Source: Coptis chinensis (taxonomy: Eukaryota; Streptophyta; Magnoliopsida; Ranunculales; Ranunculaceae). Taken from it: a stretch of DNA of 64,000 nt. The translations under genes were made by a program, and so were the position numbers. The notes beneath the pieces were generated by a model. That model saw nothing but the letters and a program-made list of their open reading frames with translations. It searched no databases and had not been told where the DNA came from. The stretch lies in the NCBI GenBank assembly GCA_015680905.1, contig CM027380.1, positions 39,936,001 through 40,000,000 on the forward strand, given 5' to 3'. This document shows, piece by piece, positions 22,990-33,289 of this stretch (the stretch's first letter is position 1; the number at the start of each line of letters is the position of its first letter).

Positions 22990-24200
22990 TCATTCTAGTT
23001 GTGGGATATGAACATAAGTTGTACATCCAAACACCCGAGGCTCCAAGTTAGGCATAGATGGGATGGACAAAAGTGTATGGAGTTTCGGATAAGGATTCTG
23101 GAACTCAATTACCCGTGAGGGAGTACGGTTGATAACATAGGCTACTGATTTCATTGCTTCACCCCAATAAGATCGAGGTACATTCATGCCAAACAAGGAA
23201 GCACGAACAACCTCCAACAACTGCCTGTTCTTCCGTTCAGTTAAACCATTTTGTTGGGGGGTACCAGAATTGGAGGTTTGATGACGAATTCCAATTCTTT
23301 TGCAAAATTCAGACATGAGGCCATTCACAAATTCTCCACCATTATCAGACTGAAAGACCCTGATAGATTGTTGATACTGCGTCGCCTCCATTTTGTAAAA
23401 ATTAGTAAACATCCCATATACATCACTTTTGTTTTTCAGTAACGACACCCACGTCATGCAAGTGCAATCATCAATAAAAGTCACATAATATCTAGCTCCA
23501 GAAAATGAAAAAACTTTGGCAGGACCCCAAACATCAGAATGAATTTTCATAAAAGGAACAGGACATCTATTAATACTTGGTGAATATGAAATACGGTGGC
23601 TCTTAGCCAGTTCACAAATGTCACAATGAAACTCAGACTCACTAACAACTGAAAATAACTGAGGTTGCAACCTCTTCAAATAACTAAAAGATAGATGACC
23701 TAACCTACGATGCCATAACCACACAACTTCTTTTGTATTCTCGACCCTATTAACCTGATTAGCTTGCCCCTGAAAATTCTTTTGTTTCTCGCCGCCAAAG
23801 TCCGTAGTACGGTTTCCTTTCTAACACCATAACTAAGAATCACGAAAATCGTAATGTCCTGAAAAACACAGAAAGATGAATAGAATGTCACAGTACATGC
23901 AAGTGCGAGGATAATTTGACAAACAGACAAGAGGTTATAATCAAGGGATGGAACAACTAAGACAGATTCAAGAGTGGGGGTGTTAGATAACTCAATAGAC
24001 CCTTCTCCGCTAACCGGAGTTGGAGTACCATCAGCAGTAGAAACAGCAGTCTGAGGTGAAGGTCTAAGACTTTTCACAAGGTTTGGGTCATTTGTCATAT
24101 GGTCAGATGCACCTGAATCAATTATCCATGTATTATTCGAAATAACCTTACCATTCATACCTGATTGCGCGACACTAGCCGAAGCATTCTCTCCATTCAC
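22990..24200 (-). pseudogene. Copia protease and integrase
   Basis: The protease active site WIIDSGASDHMT lies at about 24126-24091. Then come a GAG-pre-integrase region (LWHRRLGHLSF), the zinc-binding HxxxC pattern and the integrase core with its DDE residues: HSDVW, FQSDNGGEF and GLTERKN (23724-22990). A frame change separates the protease and integrase blocks near 23700, and an in-frame stop lies just before 22990. All three catalytic acidic residues are still present. Confidence 0.9.
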
Positions 24201-24223
24201 AACATTAGCAATGGCGGCCTTGC

Positions 24224-25110
24224 TTAAATTCTTTTGTGACCTCTTCGAGAAGTCCCACTAATCAGGATAACCAATCCCTTCATAACATCTTTCTTTTCTA
24301 TGACCCAAGTCTCCGCAAACACCGCATTTTTTATCTGCCCAAGGATTTGATTTACCTTTAGGATGGCGTGGAGGACCAGAAAAAATTGGAGGAGTTGTCT
24401 TGCTATGAACAGCCAAGACAGAGGATTCAGTTGATACAGAGCGCCCCATAGCCTATTTCTCAGATTGTACCTTACGAATGTAAGCATAGCTTTGTTCCAA
24501 GGAAAATTTAGGTTCTTTCCGAAGGATCTCTCCACGCACCTGATCATACTCCTGATCTAGGCCACGTAAAAACATATGAACATGCATTCTAGACATCGTG
24601 GACGTTTCATGGACTACATCTTCAACATTGTTATTCTGGGAGGTCACCCTCTGATCAATTTCCTGAAACATAGCCACCAATTCGTTGTAATAGGAAGGAA
24701 TAAGTCTCCCATTCTGCTTCGCTTCAAAACACTTCGTATTCAATTCAAAAATTTGAGTTTCATCAGAGTCATCATAGAAGGTCTTCTCCATAGCCTCCTA
24801 AATATCTTTTGCAGTAGGAAGACGAATATACGGTTCATAAGAGAAATATCTATAGAATCAATAAGCCAGCTTTTTGCCTTTTCATTATCTGTTGCCCAAA
24901 CTTCATATTCTGACGAATTCATAAGCGGTTCAACCTTTGTGCTAGTCAAATAACCAAGCTTTCCCCTTGCTCCAATCTGCATCCGTATGAGAGGAGCCCA
25001 AATGGTATAGTTAGACTCATCTAATGGAACAGTTTTTGGGAATGCTGAGTTGTTTTGTGGGTGTAGTGGTGATGAATGATGCTTGAAAAATTGTTGTCAG
25101 AGTCAGCCAT
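24224..25110 (-). pseudogene. Copia gag (capsid and zinc knuckle), frame-disrupted
   Basis: The likely start is the ATG at 25110, giving MADSDNNFSS. A frame change then leads to YTIWAPLIRMQIGARGKL, the usual Copia gag N-terminal pattern around a conserved Trp. Further on come the gag core (24791-24453) and a CCHC zinc knuckle, CGVCGDLGHRKERC (about 24338-24297), which binds RNA. Several stops separate these blocks. The protein would form the virus-like particle of the retrotransposon, but this copy is broken. Confidence 0.85.
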
Positions 25111-25240
25111 TGCAGAAAAAAAACAAACAATTTAGGTTTTTGAAGAAAATAAAAAATAAAACTTTGTGAGAGGGGTTTAAGATTCAAGAATTTAATAATG
25201 GGTTTAAGATTCAAGGATTAAATGCAGCGGATTTCAATGG

Positions 25241-25256
25241 TTTGGCTCTGATACCA
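25241..25256 (-). other. Copia primer-binding site
   Basis: On the minus strand it reads TGGTATCAGAGCCAAA, the usual complement of the initiator tRNA-Met 3' end in plant Copia elements. It directly abuts the 5' LTR. Confidence 0.9.
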
Positions 25257-25541
25257 TGTAGAACCAGAGGATTCAATTCAATTCAGTGTATATTTACTTG
25301 ATTAAAATCTAAAGAGATTACAATTGTTTATATAGAGTTTACAAAATAGGAAACAACAAAATTCGGTGGCTTGAGAAACACGGGGCGCAGGTCGCTACCG
25401 CTTAGGAGAGAAGCGCTGGTCGTGTCAATTCAATCGGGCATCCTTAACATCCGAAATGGGGTCGCCATCTATCCATCCATACTATATCCCGGGCGCAGGT
25501 CGCGCTTCTATATACACGTAAAGCGAATACAACTTTCTACA
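25257..25541 (-). repeat. 5' LTR of the Copia element
   Basis: The 285-bp repeat has the same TGTAGAACCAGAGG start and ACTTTCTACA end as the left copy. It directly abuts the primer-binding site. Confidence 0.93.
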
Positions 25542-25546
25542 AATTA

Positions 25547-27489
25547 AAACTTGATGAGCCAAACACCCAAGCTGAAAGGCAATACAGTGATAATTTATTT
25601 CATATATTGATAACAACATAATATTACGTAGGTACAATGTTAAACACCAAAATAGTTCCAAAAATATTGGCATTATATAGTACACAATTCAAACGGCATA
25701 TACAAAAGAAAAAAACAAATCAAAACAGTATGTATGTGCCTTCCTACAATTAACACAATGCATACTTGCTTGGTTGAGTAGCAAGATCAAAGAAAAAAAA
25801 GTAAGCTTAGAATTCCAAATTGCCTGTTAACGGTTCCTAGATCATGGTTTTGTATATGGACTTTTTCTCATGTACTTGAATTATTTTCTCGTACTCTCAT
25901 ACACCAACCTTAACAGTTAACCTCAGGTACTTCTCCATGCTACTAAGGCTAAATCCATCAAGGGTCTCCAAGACAATGAGCCAAGGTTTTAAGTATAAAT
26001 CATTCACATGAAACCAAATAACTCCAGTTTTGATTTTTGAATAAGTTTATATATAGCAATCAACTTCTAATCTTATCATTCAGGAGGATCTCTTACATAT
26101 GTATTGTTGCTTTAGGCTAACTAAAGTACTAAACCACTCTCACACACAAAAGCAGGTGGACGTGTTTAAGTTTGAACTGTACAACTCAAAAGTGGTTACA
26201 TATCTAAGAAGCAAATTAAAGGACTATCTAATGCAACAATTTCAAATCTCACCAGACAAATCTTAACATCCATTGCACAACCTCCCATAGTATAAACAAA
26301 ATTTATAATATGAGTCTCTCCAGCGTCACTGTAGCAAACAAAAGGAGGATAAGAGTTCAATCTGTTAATTCCGAGTCTTGAATTGAATCAACTTTAAACT
26401 ATACATATCTGCAAAAAATGAAAAATTATTTCGATTAGTTTCAGTTCATGCACATTCGTCATCGAACTGATATTCTGATATTCTATAAGCAACATATAAA
26501 TTCATCCATATAAGATGACAGAGCTTAACACACCTACTATATTGCAGCATTGGTCCTTTAACTTCAAGGGTTGAAGAAATAAAAAATATTAAGAGATTCT
26601 CATAGAACAATCGATTCTTGAGAAGGAAAAACATATGATCTATAATTGATTGTGGCAACTTTCTCAATATCTTTGTTGAGATTGTGAAAATGAAGGGGCA
26701 CAAATCTGATTTTAAAGGAATAATAGATTAGTGTAGCTAAACTCTCTTGATGAGAACACATGCAGTGAGAGAAAAGAGTTGGAGGGGGGAGGAAATCACC
26801 GATTCAGTTATAATGGCACGCCCTGGGAAGGGGATATGTTTCAACAGTGAAAGTTATTTAAGATTGACCACCTTAGGAAATCACTTTTCTAGGTATTGCA
26901 GGTCCAACTTCATATCTGCAAAAAATGTAATTAGAACAATCAGATTCAGCTAACTACATAAGTTAAGAAATGCAAATGAAATAGTGAATGTTAACCAAAT
27001 AATAAACTTATTCCACATAACAAACTTTAAAAACGCCAGCCTACATCAAAAGTTGTAAACCACAAGTTGTTTTACAGGTGATGCTACAGACAATATTGGG
27101 TTAATTTGAAATGACATATAAGAAAGCCAGGATGACTGATAATGCTATTTACTCCTTCCATGTAGTGTGACACATGAAACCTTATTAAAGTTTTGATAAC
27201 GGTGCATAAAAATAGATAGAAAGACATATGAATGCCAAATTCATAGGACAGTACATTATAATACAAAATCCATGGTACTATCCTCAAAATGTAAACCTAA
27301 TACAATGATTATAGAACAAAAAAATATTAAAGTAGAACAAACATAAACATCAGATAAGCATTTAATCAAACAGTTCGTGATTACCAACATAAATTTCAAA
27401 AAACCCATATACAGAAGGCTACGCAACAATTTGGTGTGTGGGAATTTATTTTTGCCTAAAGTGAACAATAAAAATTAAACTAGTGATTA

Positions 27490-27530
<41 letters not shown>

Positions 27531-27780
27531 GTACGTATTTAACTAACTGAAATGGTCAGTAGTATCTCAACAGCATATGTCGAAAAGCCAAAAATTCAAT
27601 AAAAAATAGAAACTTTTTACGCATAAGACTGTACCTTTGCATTTGAAATGAGAAGTTGCAAATTGCACTTGATGAGACTGCATTACCCTGAAATTGGAAC
27701 AATCCTTGAAATGAATATTCGAAGTGTAAACCATAAAAAAGGAAAAATCAAAACATAAATTGTATGATTATTAGTAAAGA
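25547..27780. other. Helitron interior without recognised content
   Basis: This AT-rich region between the Copia element and the CSP41a exon has short open frames on both strands without known motifs. It includes a ~39-bp poly-A run at about 27491-27529. Confidence 0.5.
27491..27529. repeat. Poly-A tract of about 39 bases
   Basis: An uninterrupted A run. It could be a microsatellite or the tail of a retroposed sequence. I see no target duplication that settles this. Confidence 0.85.
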
Positions 27781-27781
27781 A

Positions 27782-27960
27782 CTCAAAAGATATATCTTTA
27801 GCAAAGTAAAATCCAATAACAGCATGCCCACCACTATTAGTATTAATAATAAGTACTTTCTTCTTTTCTGCATTTGCACTGACAGTGAAAGAAGAAAGAG
27901 AAAAGTGTCTAGAGATTTTTGAGTCGAGAAGAAAAGATGAGGAGACAGAAAAAGAAGATG
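27782..27960 (-). pseudogene. Captured 5' exon of a chloroplast CSP41a-like gene
   Basis: On the minus strand the frame reads [20 protein letters not shown] followed by [10 protein letters not shown]. This matches the start of the mature chloroplast stem-loop RNA-binding protein CSP41a, an atypical NAD-binding-fold (SDR-type) endoribonuclease. Upstream is a Ser/Phe-rich stretch ([18 protein letters not shown]) that fits a chloroplast transit peptide, and a CT-rich leader resembling a 5' UTR. The match stops after FAK, where the normal protein continues. No other CSP41a exons were found, so this is a truncated capture inside the Helitron, close to its 5' end. Confidence 0.8.
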
Positions 27961-28269
27961 AAAGGAAAGAAGTTATTGTTTACCAAAAGAGGGGAGATGG
28001 AAGGGGAAAGGAGTAGAGTGTATTTATGGTAATTAAAATCTAATTTATAAGTAATTCATATAGATATATAATTCATATATTGCATGCATTTTGTTTTTTA
28101 TTTGAATTTACACAAATGCCCTCTTTTTCCTATGTTAAGTTAAGGGTATAAACGGTAGTAAAAATTGAAATGACCAAATAGTCTTTTTTAAAGGCATTGA
28201 ATAATTTGTTGGAATATTTTATCAAGGGTATTTAGTGGTAGAAAAAAGGTTGGTCCAATTTAAAAGCTC

Positions 28270-28301
28270 ATGTTAATTATGGTGTACTCTACTAATTGAG
28301 A
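28270..28301 (-). other. Proposed Helitron 5' terminus
   Basis: On the minus strand it starts TCTCAATTAGTAGAGTACAC, preceded by A. TC is the invariant Helitron start, and the following ~200 bp has the ACC-rich, AT-rich character of plant Helitron left ends. It is assigned by pattern only. Confidence 0.55.
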
Positions 28302-28885
28302 TATGGACCCCTTTCCATAGAACCTTTTAGCCTAGACTTCCTAATGTTCAGTTACTATCTACTGTTAGCACATTTAAGAATATCTGGGGATTAGAAGCTT
28401 AGGAGGTGTTGTTGTATTACTTGTATATGTGAGTGTCATTGTTTGTCTACTAAAAGCCTAGATGAGGTGATGCTGCATGCTCCCAATTTTTAATTCAACA
28501 AATACGCATGGTGATGGTGCTGTTTTGGTCACATCATATATTGTAAAGAAACCTACTATCTCTAGGTGTTTCTTACTCTCATTTGAAGGAAGAGGTTGGT
28601 AATTTGGCTCAGGATACTCATTTGTTATTGACGACAGGAAAATAAGTATACTAAAATCTTGTGGTCGTGCGACAAAGTAAGAAATTCTTTCTATTGAAGA
28701 TTTTTTGAGAAGTGCCAGAAATCTAGTATAAGGGGCATCCATAAGGTTTCACATAAGTAATTAAAAAGGTAAAACAAAATGGGTTTAAAGGAAATACTGT
28801 CCTCCTGAGTGCTTCAAATGCGCATAGGTGCACTTCTACTTTTCTTCTTTTTACGAAGATCTGCCGATTTAGGCTCCTTAAATCC
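28302..28885. other. Intergenic DNA between the Helitron and the gypsy element
   Basis: A 94-codon minus-strand frame (28458-28742) includes PQDFSILIFLSSITNEYPEP, slightly suggestive of an F-box-family relic. There is no diagnostic motif, so it is left unassigned. Confidence 0.4.
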
Positions 28886-28890
28886 TCTTT

Positions 28891-29209
28891 TGTATGAACA
28901 CTAAAACTCACTCTCTCAAACAATGTTCTCTCTTTTTCTTTTTCTCTCTCTTTTCTGTTTCCACTCCCTCTTTCTCTCTTGCGGCCCCCTCTCTTTCTCC
29001 TCATCTTCTCGTTTTTATATCCTTCTTCATCTCATCTGGGCTGTCCATCTATCTTGTCATCCTACGACCCTCTTGCCGACCGTACACCTGACACCCCGTG
29101 GACTAGGATTCTGCGGTCTTGATTCGATGTTCCTCCTTGTTATTACTTATGTTGCCTCCTTTCCTATACATCGTGGACTTAGTCCCACTATGCACATCAG
29201 GCTACTACA
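28891..29209 (-). repeat. 3' LTR of the gypsy element
   Basis: The 319-bp, CT-rich repeat runs TG to CA. It differs from the other LTR by roughly 20 scattered substitutions and small indels, indicating an insertion that is not recent. Confidence 0.93.
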
Positions 29210-29222
29210 AATGCCCCTTCTC
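29210..29222 (-). other. Gypsy polypurine tract
   Basis: On the minus strand it reads GAGAAGGGGCATT, directly before the 3' LTR. Confidence 0.7.
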
Positions 29223-29766
29223 GACTCTGCGGTCTCGTTAAGGGATCCGGGGTCGAGAACCCTCACCGTTATACTCTTTCTGCCGCCCATACCATTTTTT
29301 CTTGGTTTGCGTGTGAACCTTACTACAATCATCACGCACGTTTTTAGCCGTCCCTCGTTCTTTGCACTTCCACGTGTCCAGCGCTGGCTGGGCTACTCAA
29401 CTGACTCCTCGAGCTCCACAACCAATGAAGTTACACTTTTGCCCTTTCCCTATTTAAACACCCTTCCCTCTCCCTCTTCCTCATTTCACTTTCACTCTCC
29501 CTTGGTTTTCCACTGCTCTCTCCTTCACTCCCTTCCGATCAACCTCTAGTTTGCGTGCACTCTGCTGGTTTCTTGGCGGTTCTTTCATCCTTTCGGACCT
29601 CACCTCAGGCGTATCTACTCTCCTTGCTCCCTTTGGTATGTTTTCTAGGCTTGTTTTACTTTTGATCAAACTAAATAGTGAGTTCTTTCCATAATACATG
29701 ATTAAGCTCGTCGCCCCACTCCCCCTTCTTATCCTCTAACTTCCTATTTAGGTTGGAGGACTATGC

Positions 29767-30380
29767 CTATCCGTTGCCTTCGGGGTTGTAAGGGGCCGAG
29801 AACCCCTGTCTTACGTTGTAGGCTTGCAAGAATCTAGCCACCTTTGCTCCTATAAAGTGAGTTCCATTGTCTGCTATGATGGTGTACGACAACCTAAACC
29901 TGCAAATGATATTCTCCCATAAAAACTTGACGACTTGCGCTTCCTTCATGCTGTAGGGGCACGACTTCAATCCATTTTGTGAAATAATCTGTGGCCACGA
30001 GCATGAACCTCCTTTTACCACTGGCCATGGGTAGTGGTCCCACTATATCCATTGCCCACATAGCGAAAGGCCACAGACTTGAGACATTGTGAAGGGGTTC
30101 AGTAGGGGTGAATATCAACTGTGCAAATCTCTAACATTTGCCACACCTCTTAGCAAATTCCACAGCATCCCTCTTCATGTGGGGCCAGAAATACCCCTGT
30201 GTCAATACTCGGTGTGTCGTTGTCTTTCCCGCCGAATGACTCCCGCAATCTCCCTCGTGTAATTCTGCCAACACCTCCTGGGATAGTCGCGGACCCAAAC
30301 ATTTTAGAAGTGGTCCACTGAAGTTTTTCCAATATAACTCTCCTTCCAGTAGAACTTATCTCTGAGAAGTCTGCTCCCAT
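29767..30380 (-). pseudogene. Gypsy integrase, C-terminally truncated
   Basis: Remains of an H2C2 zinc-binding region lie at 30240-30130. The core follows with MWAMDIVGPLP, YFTKWIEVVPL, ADNGTHF and SAPYNPEGNG, where the frame ends at 29767. The catalytic Glu normally found just after this point and the C-terminal domain are missing. Only about 560 bp separate it from the 3' LTR, so an internal deletion is likely. Confidence 0.82.
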
Positions 30381-30522
30381 CTCCTTCTTTCCCTTTTATC
30401 TATGACTTCCTTTCCCGCCAGAAAGTCCTTAATAGGCTCCATCCAACCCTCCTTCTCTTCCATGACATGACAAATTTCCATCTCATCCTCGGTACTCGGT
30501 TTCTCCAACCTCCCCACATGTA

Positions 30523-31068
30523 TTATTCTCTCCTCGATCCGGGAATTGCAATCGCTACATATGCTGTGGCATCGGGCGCATTCCGTTTCTCTCCCTGGCC
30601 CAAGTGAAGGAAACAGATTTTCGTGAACTTCTCAACTCGTTTACGCACCACATCCAAATATCTTGCCATCCTGGGACATCGAGCGGTGAACCCTCCGTTC
30701 ACTTGACAGACCACTAAGTTTGAATCAAAATAGACTGTCAGCTCCTTCACTCCCAAATCCTCGGCCATTCTCAATCCGGCGATCACCGCTTCGTACTCCG
30801 CCTCATTGCTAGACGCCACGAACCCGAGTTTCATAGTTTGCTCTATTCTGCTATTATCAGGTGTAACCAACACGACTCCTATGCCGCTGCATGCATCGAC
30901 AGCCGATCCATCCGCGAACACCCTCCACCCATTCCTCTTATCCCACGGGTCTAGAAGGTCTGGCTCGCTCTTCCGCTCCGGCTCCATAATCATCTCCTCT
31001 CCCCACGTGGGATCCTCTGCGGGAAACTGTACCAGAAATTCAGCCACTACCTGCGCCTTCTCCGCCAT
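30523..31068 (-). pseudogene. Second, archaeal-like RNase H of the Tat lineage
   Basis: A 181-codon open frame contains WRVFADGSAVDACSGIGVVL, NEAEYEAVIAGLRMAEDLGV, VYFDSNLVVCQVNGGF and a C-terminal APDATAYVA. This is the D-E-D-D layout of type I RNase H with the archaeal-like signature acquired by Tat-lineage gypsy elements. Its position between the first RNase H and integrase is the known one for dual-RNase-H elements. The frame is intact across the domain. Confidence 0.85.
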
Positions 31069-31088
31069 GGTTTCTTATCGATCAGATC

Positions 31089-31358
31089 TCATAGGAACTC
31101 AAAGATCACCGCCCACTTCAACATTTTACCGATTTTTCCGCTCTTTCGCTTTGTCTCGTGAGGCAAATTCGTTACCACCACCACCACATGTGCTTCAAAA
31201 TAGGGCTTTAGCTTCAAGGTTGAAAATACCAATGCCAAGGCATACCTCTCGATTCTACTATATCGCGTCTCCGCGTCTAACAAAGTCTTGCTCTGAAAAT
31301 ATACCGGCTTCTCCACCTTGTCTACCACCCGAACTAGAACCGAAGAAATGACGCGCAT
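31089..31358 (-). pseudogene. Gypsy RNase H (first, canonical)
   Basis: It contains SSVLVRVVDKVEKPVYFQSK, AETRYSRIERYALALVFS and LKPYFEAHVVVVVTN, matching the short RNase H of plant gypsy elements. It directly follows the RT connection domain and overlaps its end by frame change. Confidence 0.78.
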
Positions 31359-32311
31359 ACTCCGCGGCCCCCCAAGTACAAATACAACTTCTCCCCGGTC
31401 TCGGGCCGCGACAACAAAGGCGTTTTGCCCAAATATTTTTTCAATTCCTGGAATGCCTCTTCACACTCCGCGGTCCATATAAAATCCAGTGTGCTCTTCA
31501 ACAGTCGGTACAGCGGTCGGCACTTGTCAAATGACTTGGAGATGAATCTATTCAACGCCGCGACTCTTCCTGCTAACCGCTGTACTTCCTTCACATTCTG
31601 CGGAGATGACATCTCTATGAAGGACCTTACCTGCTCGGGGTTAGCTTCGATTCTCCTATGAGTAACGATATACCCCAAAAACTTTCCTATAGTCACCCCG
31701 AAAGTACACTTCTCTGGGTTTAGTTTCAAGTTGTATTTACGTAGTATCCCGAAGGTTTCTCGCAACCCCTCTGTATGTTCCTCTTCTGACATACTTTTCC
31801 CCACCATGTTGTCTATATAAATCTAAATTCCCCTCTGAATCTTGCTTTCGAACATTTTTTCACCCAACCGTTGGAAGGTTGCCCTTGCATTTTTCAAACC
31901 AAACGGCATCCTCGTATAGCAGTAAATACCGCCCTCCACCACAAACGAAGTCTTCTCCTGATCGGGCCCATACATCGCGACCTGATTATACCCCATCTAC
32001 GCGTCCATGAAGGAAAAGATCTTGAACTCGGCCGTCCTGTCAACCAACTCATCTACTCGCGGCATGGGGTAGCTGTCCTTTGGACACTCTAGATTCACAT
32101 CCGTAAAGTCCACACACATACGCACTTTCCCATTCTTTTTTGGTACCGCAACTATATTAGATAACCAGTCCGTGAACTCTACCTCTCGGATTATTCCCGC
32201 CCTTTTCAATCTGGTGACCTCTTCCCGGATCCCTTCACCATATTTTGGCCTAATATTGTGCATCTTTTGCCTCACGGGTTTGGTGTTCTCTTTCTTATGC
32301 AAGTGATGCAT
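31334..32311 (-). pseudogene. Gypsy reverse transcriptase with altered catalytic motif
   Basis: Blocks on the minus strand include GIIREVEFTDWLSNIVAVPK, KVRMCVDFTDVN, MPFGLKNARATFQRL and, at about 31820-31800, YIDNMVGKS. Active enzymes have two adjacent Asp at this site (YVDD or YIDD), and here the second is Asn. Stops occur after SFMDA and before IYIDN. The connection region with FLGYIVTHRRIEANPEQV follows in an open frame to 31334. Confidence 0.88.
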
Positions 32312-32751
32312 GCGAACTCGGGGTTCAACCTAGTAACATCCTCTATTATCCAAGCGAAGACATTTCTATTTTCTGACAAGAACTGTATCAATTTACCCCT
32401 CCACTCCTCAGGCAAGCTAGATCCTATCGACGTGAACTTCTCCTCTTCCCCTATCCCAATATTCACCACCTCTATCTCATTGAGCGTCTTTGGGTCCGAC
32501 GCTGTCTCACCCTCCTCTTCCCCTGAAGTGCACTGTAATTGTTATGCTAGCCTCTTCCTAGGATTGGAAGCCTCTCCTTCTGACCCGCCTATCAGCCTTT
32601 TTGCGGTTCCCTAATGACTGTTTTTTGCCGTAACCTAATCACCGTAGACCTCATACATGCCAGTAGGGGTGGGGAATCGTATTACCTGATAATACGTTGA
32701 TGGGACCACCTTCATCTTGTGAATCCACCACCTTCCCAAGATTGCATTATA

Positions 32752-33285
32752 TTACGACGCCGAATCCACCACCATGAAACGGGCGAAGACTGTCACCGGC
32801 AGTAAGAGTTCCCCCATGGGTTTGGTCATACTTCCGTTAAATCCATACAAATTAGTTCGTGAAGGACGCAGCTGCTTAGGATCAACTCCCATTTCCTCCA
32901 AAGCACCTCTGAACAACAGATCTACCGCACTTCCACAATCAATCAATACCCTTTTCATCATGTAATTCCCCATTGCCACTGTAATGACCAATGCGTCTTC
33001 ATGTGGTGAGTCCACTGCTCTTAGGTCCGCGTCGCTAAACACGATTCTATTCTTTTCTGCCGCTGTCCCAGCTCGTTGCCGAGGCCTATCCGTTCTCTCA
33101 TTAATCTGTTGGATGCTCGCGGTCCGCCGTATCTTGTCTCTATGAGCGTTATGACTCATAACCTCCCCGCTGTAAATCACGTTGATGGTTCCTAGTATCC
33201 TTCCCTGCGGCGGCATGCGCTCCTCATTCCGACCGTCTCTCACAAATTCTCCCATCCTCCCTTTTTTCACCATTCTCTGAACCAA
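32752..33285 (-). pseudogene. Gypsy aspartic protease region
   Basis: The frame contains HEDALVITVAMGNYMMKRVL followed by IDCGSAVDLLF. The active-site triad is usually D-S/T-G, and here it reads D-C-G. It is followed by the expected hydrophobic beta strands and FARFMVVDSAS. The frame ends in a stop at 32752. This is typical of Tat-lineage protease placement upstream of reverse transcriptase. Confidence 0.75.
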
Positions 33286-33289
33286 CCAG

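Larger units (their letters stand above)
20571..25541 (-). mobile_element. Complete Ty1/Copia LTR retrotransposon, minus strand
   Basis: Two LTRs, 20571-20861 and 25257-25541, both begin TGTAGAACCAGAGG and end TTTCTACA. They are flanked by the 5-bp duplication AATTA (20566-20570 and 25542-25546). A primer-binding site complementary to initiator tRNA-Met lies next to the right LTR and a purine tract next to the left LTR, so it reads on the minus strand. Order along the transcript is gag, protease, integrase, reverse transcriptase and RNase H, diagnostic of Copia. The coding region has a handful of stops and frame changes, so it is probably inactive although catalytic motifs survive. It is inserted inside the proposed Helitron. 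Confidence 0.95.
16496..28301 (-). mobile_element. Proposed gene-capturing Helitron, minus orientation, with a nested Copia
   Basis: Read on the minus strand, the element ends in CACAGATGCTAG just after a perfect 7-bp hairpin, CACGTGC-AAG-GCACGTG (plus-strand 16508-16524). This is the classic Helitron 3' terminus: a hairpin about 10 nt before CTRR, followed by T. The proposed 5' terminus at 28301 starts TCTCAATTAGTAGAG, preceded by A, and is followed by AT-rich text of the kind seen at non-autonomous plant Helitron starts. Insertion between A and T, without target duplication, fits the known mechanism. No Rep/helicase is visible, so it would be non-autonomous. It holds MSL exons and a CSP41a exon, both minus strand. 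The 5' boundary is the less certain end. Confidence 0.62.

Noticed and set aside
28923..29549. 208-codon plus-strand frame rich in Ser, Pro, Phe and Leu
   Set aside because: It lies in the CT-rich LTR and 3' region of the minus-strand gypsy element. Its composition is explained by pyrimidine-rich LTR sequence, and it matches no protein family.
30806..31351. 181-codon plus-strand frame
   Set aside because: It is a shadow of the minus-strand RNase H domains of the gypsy element.
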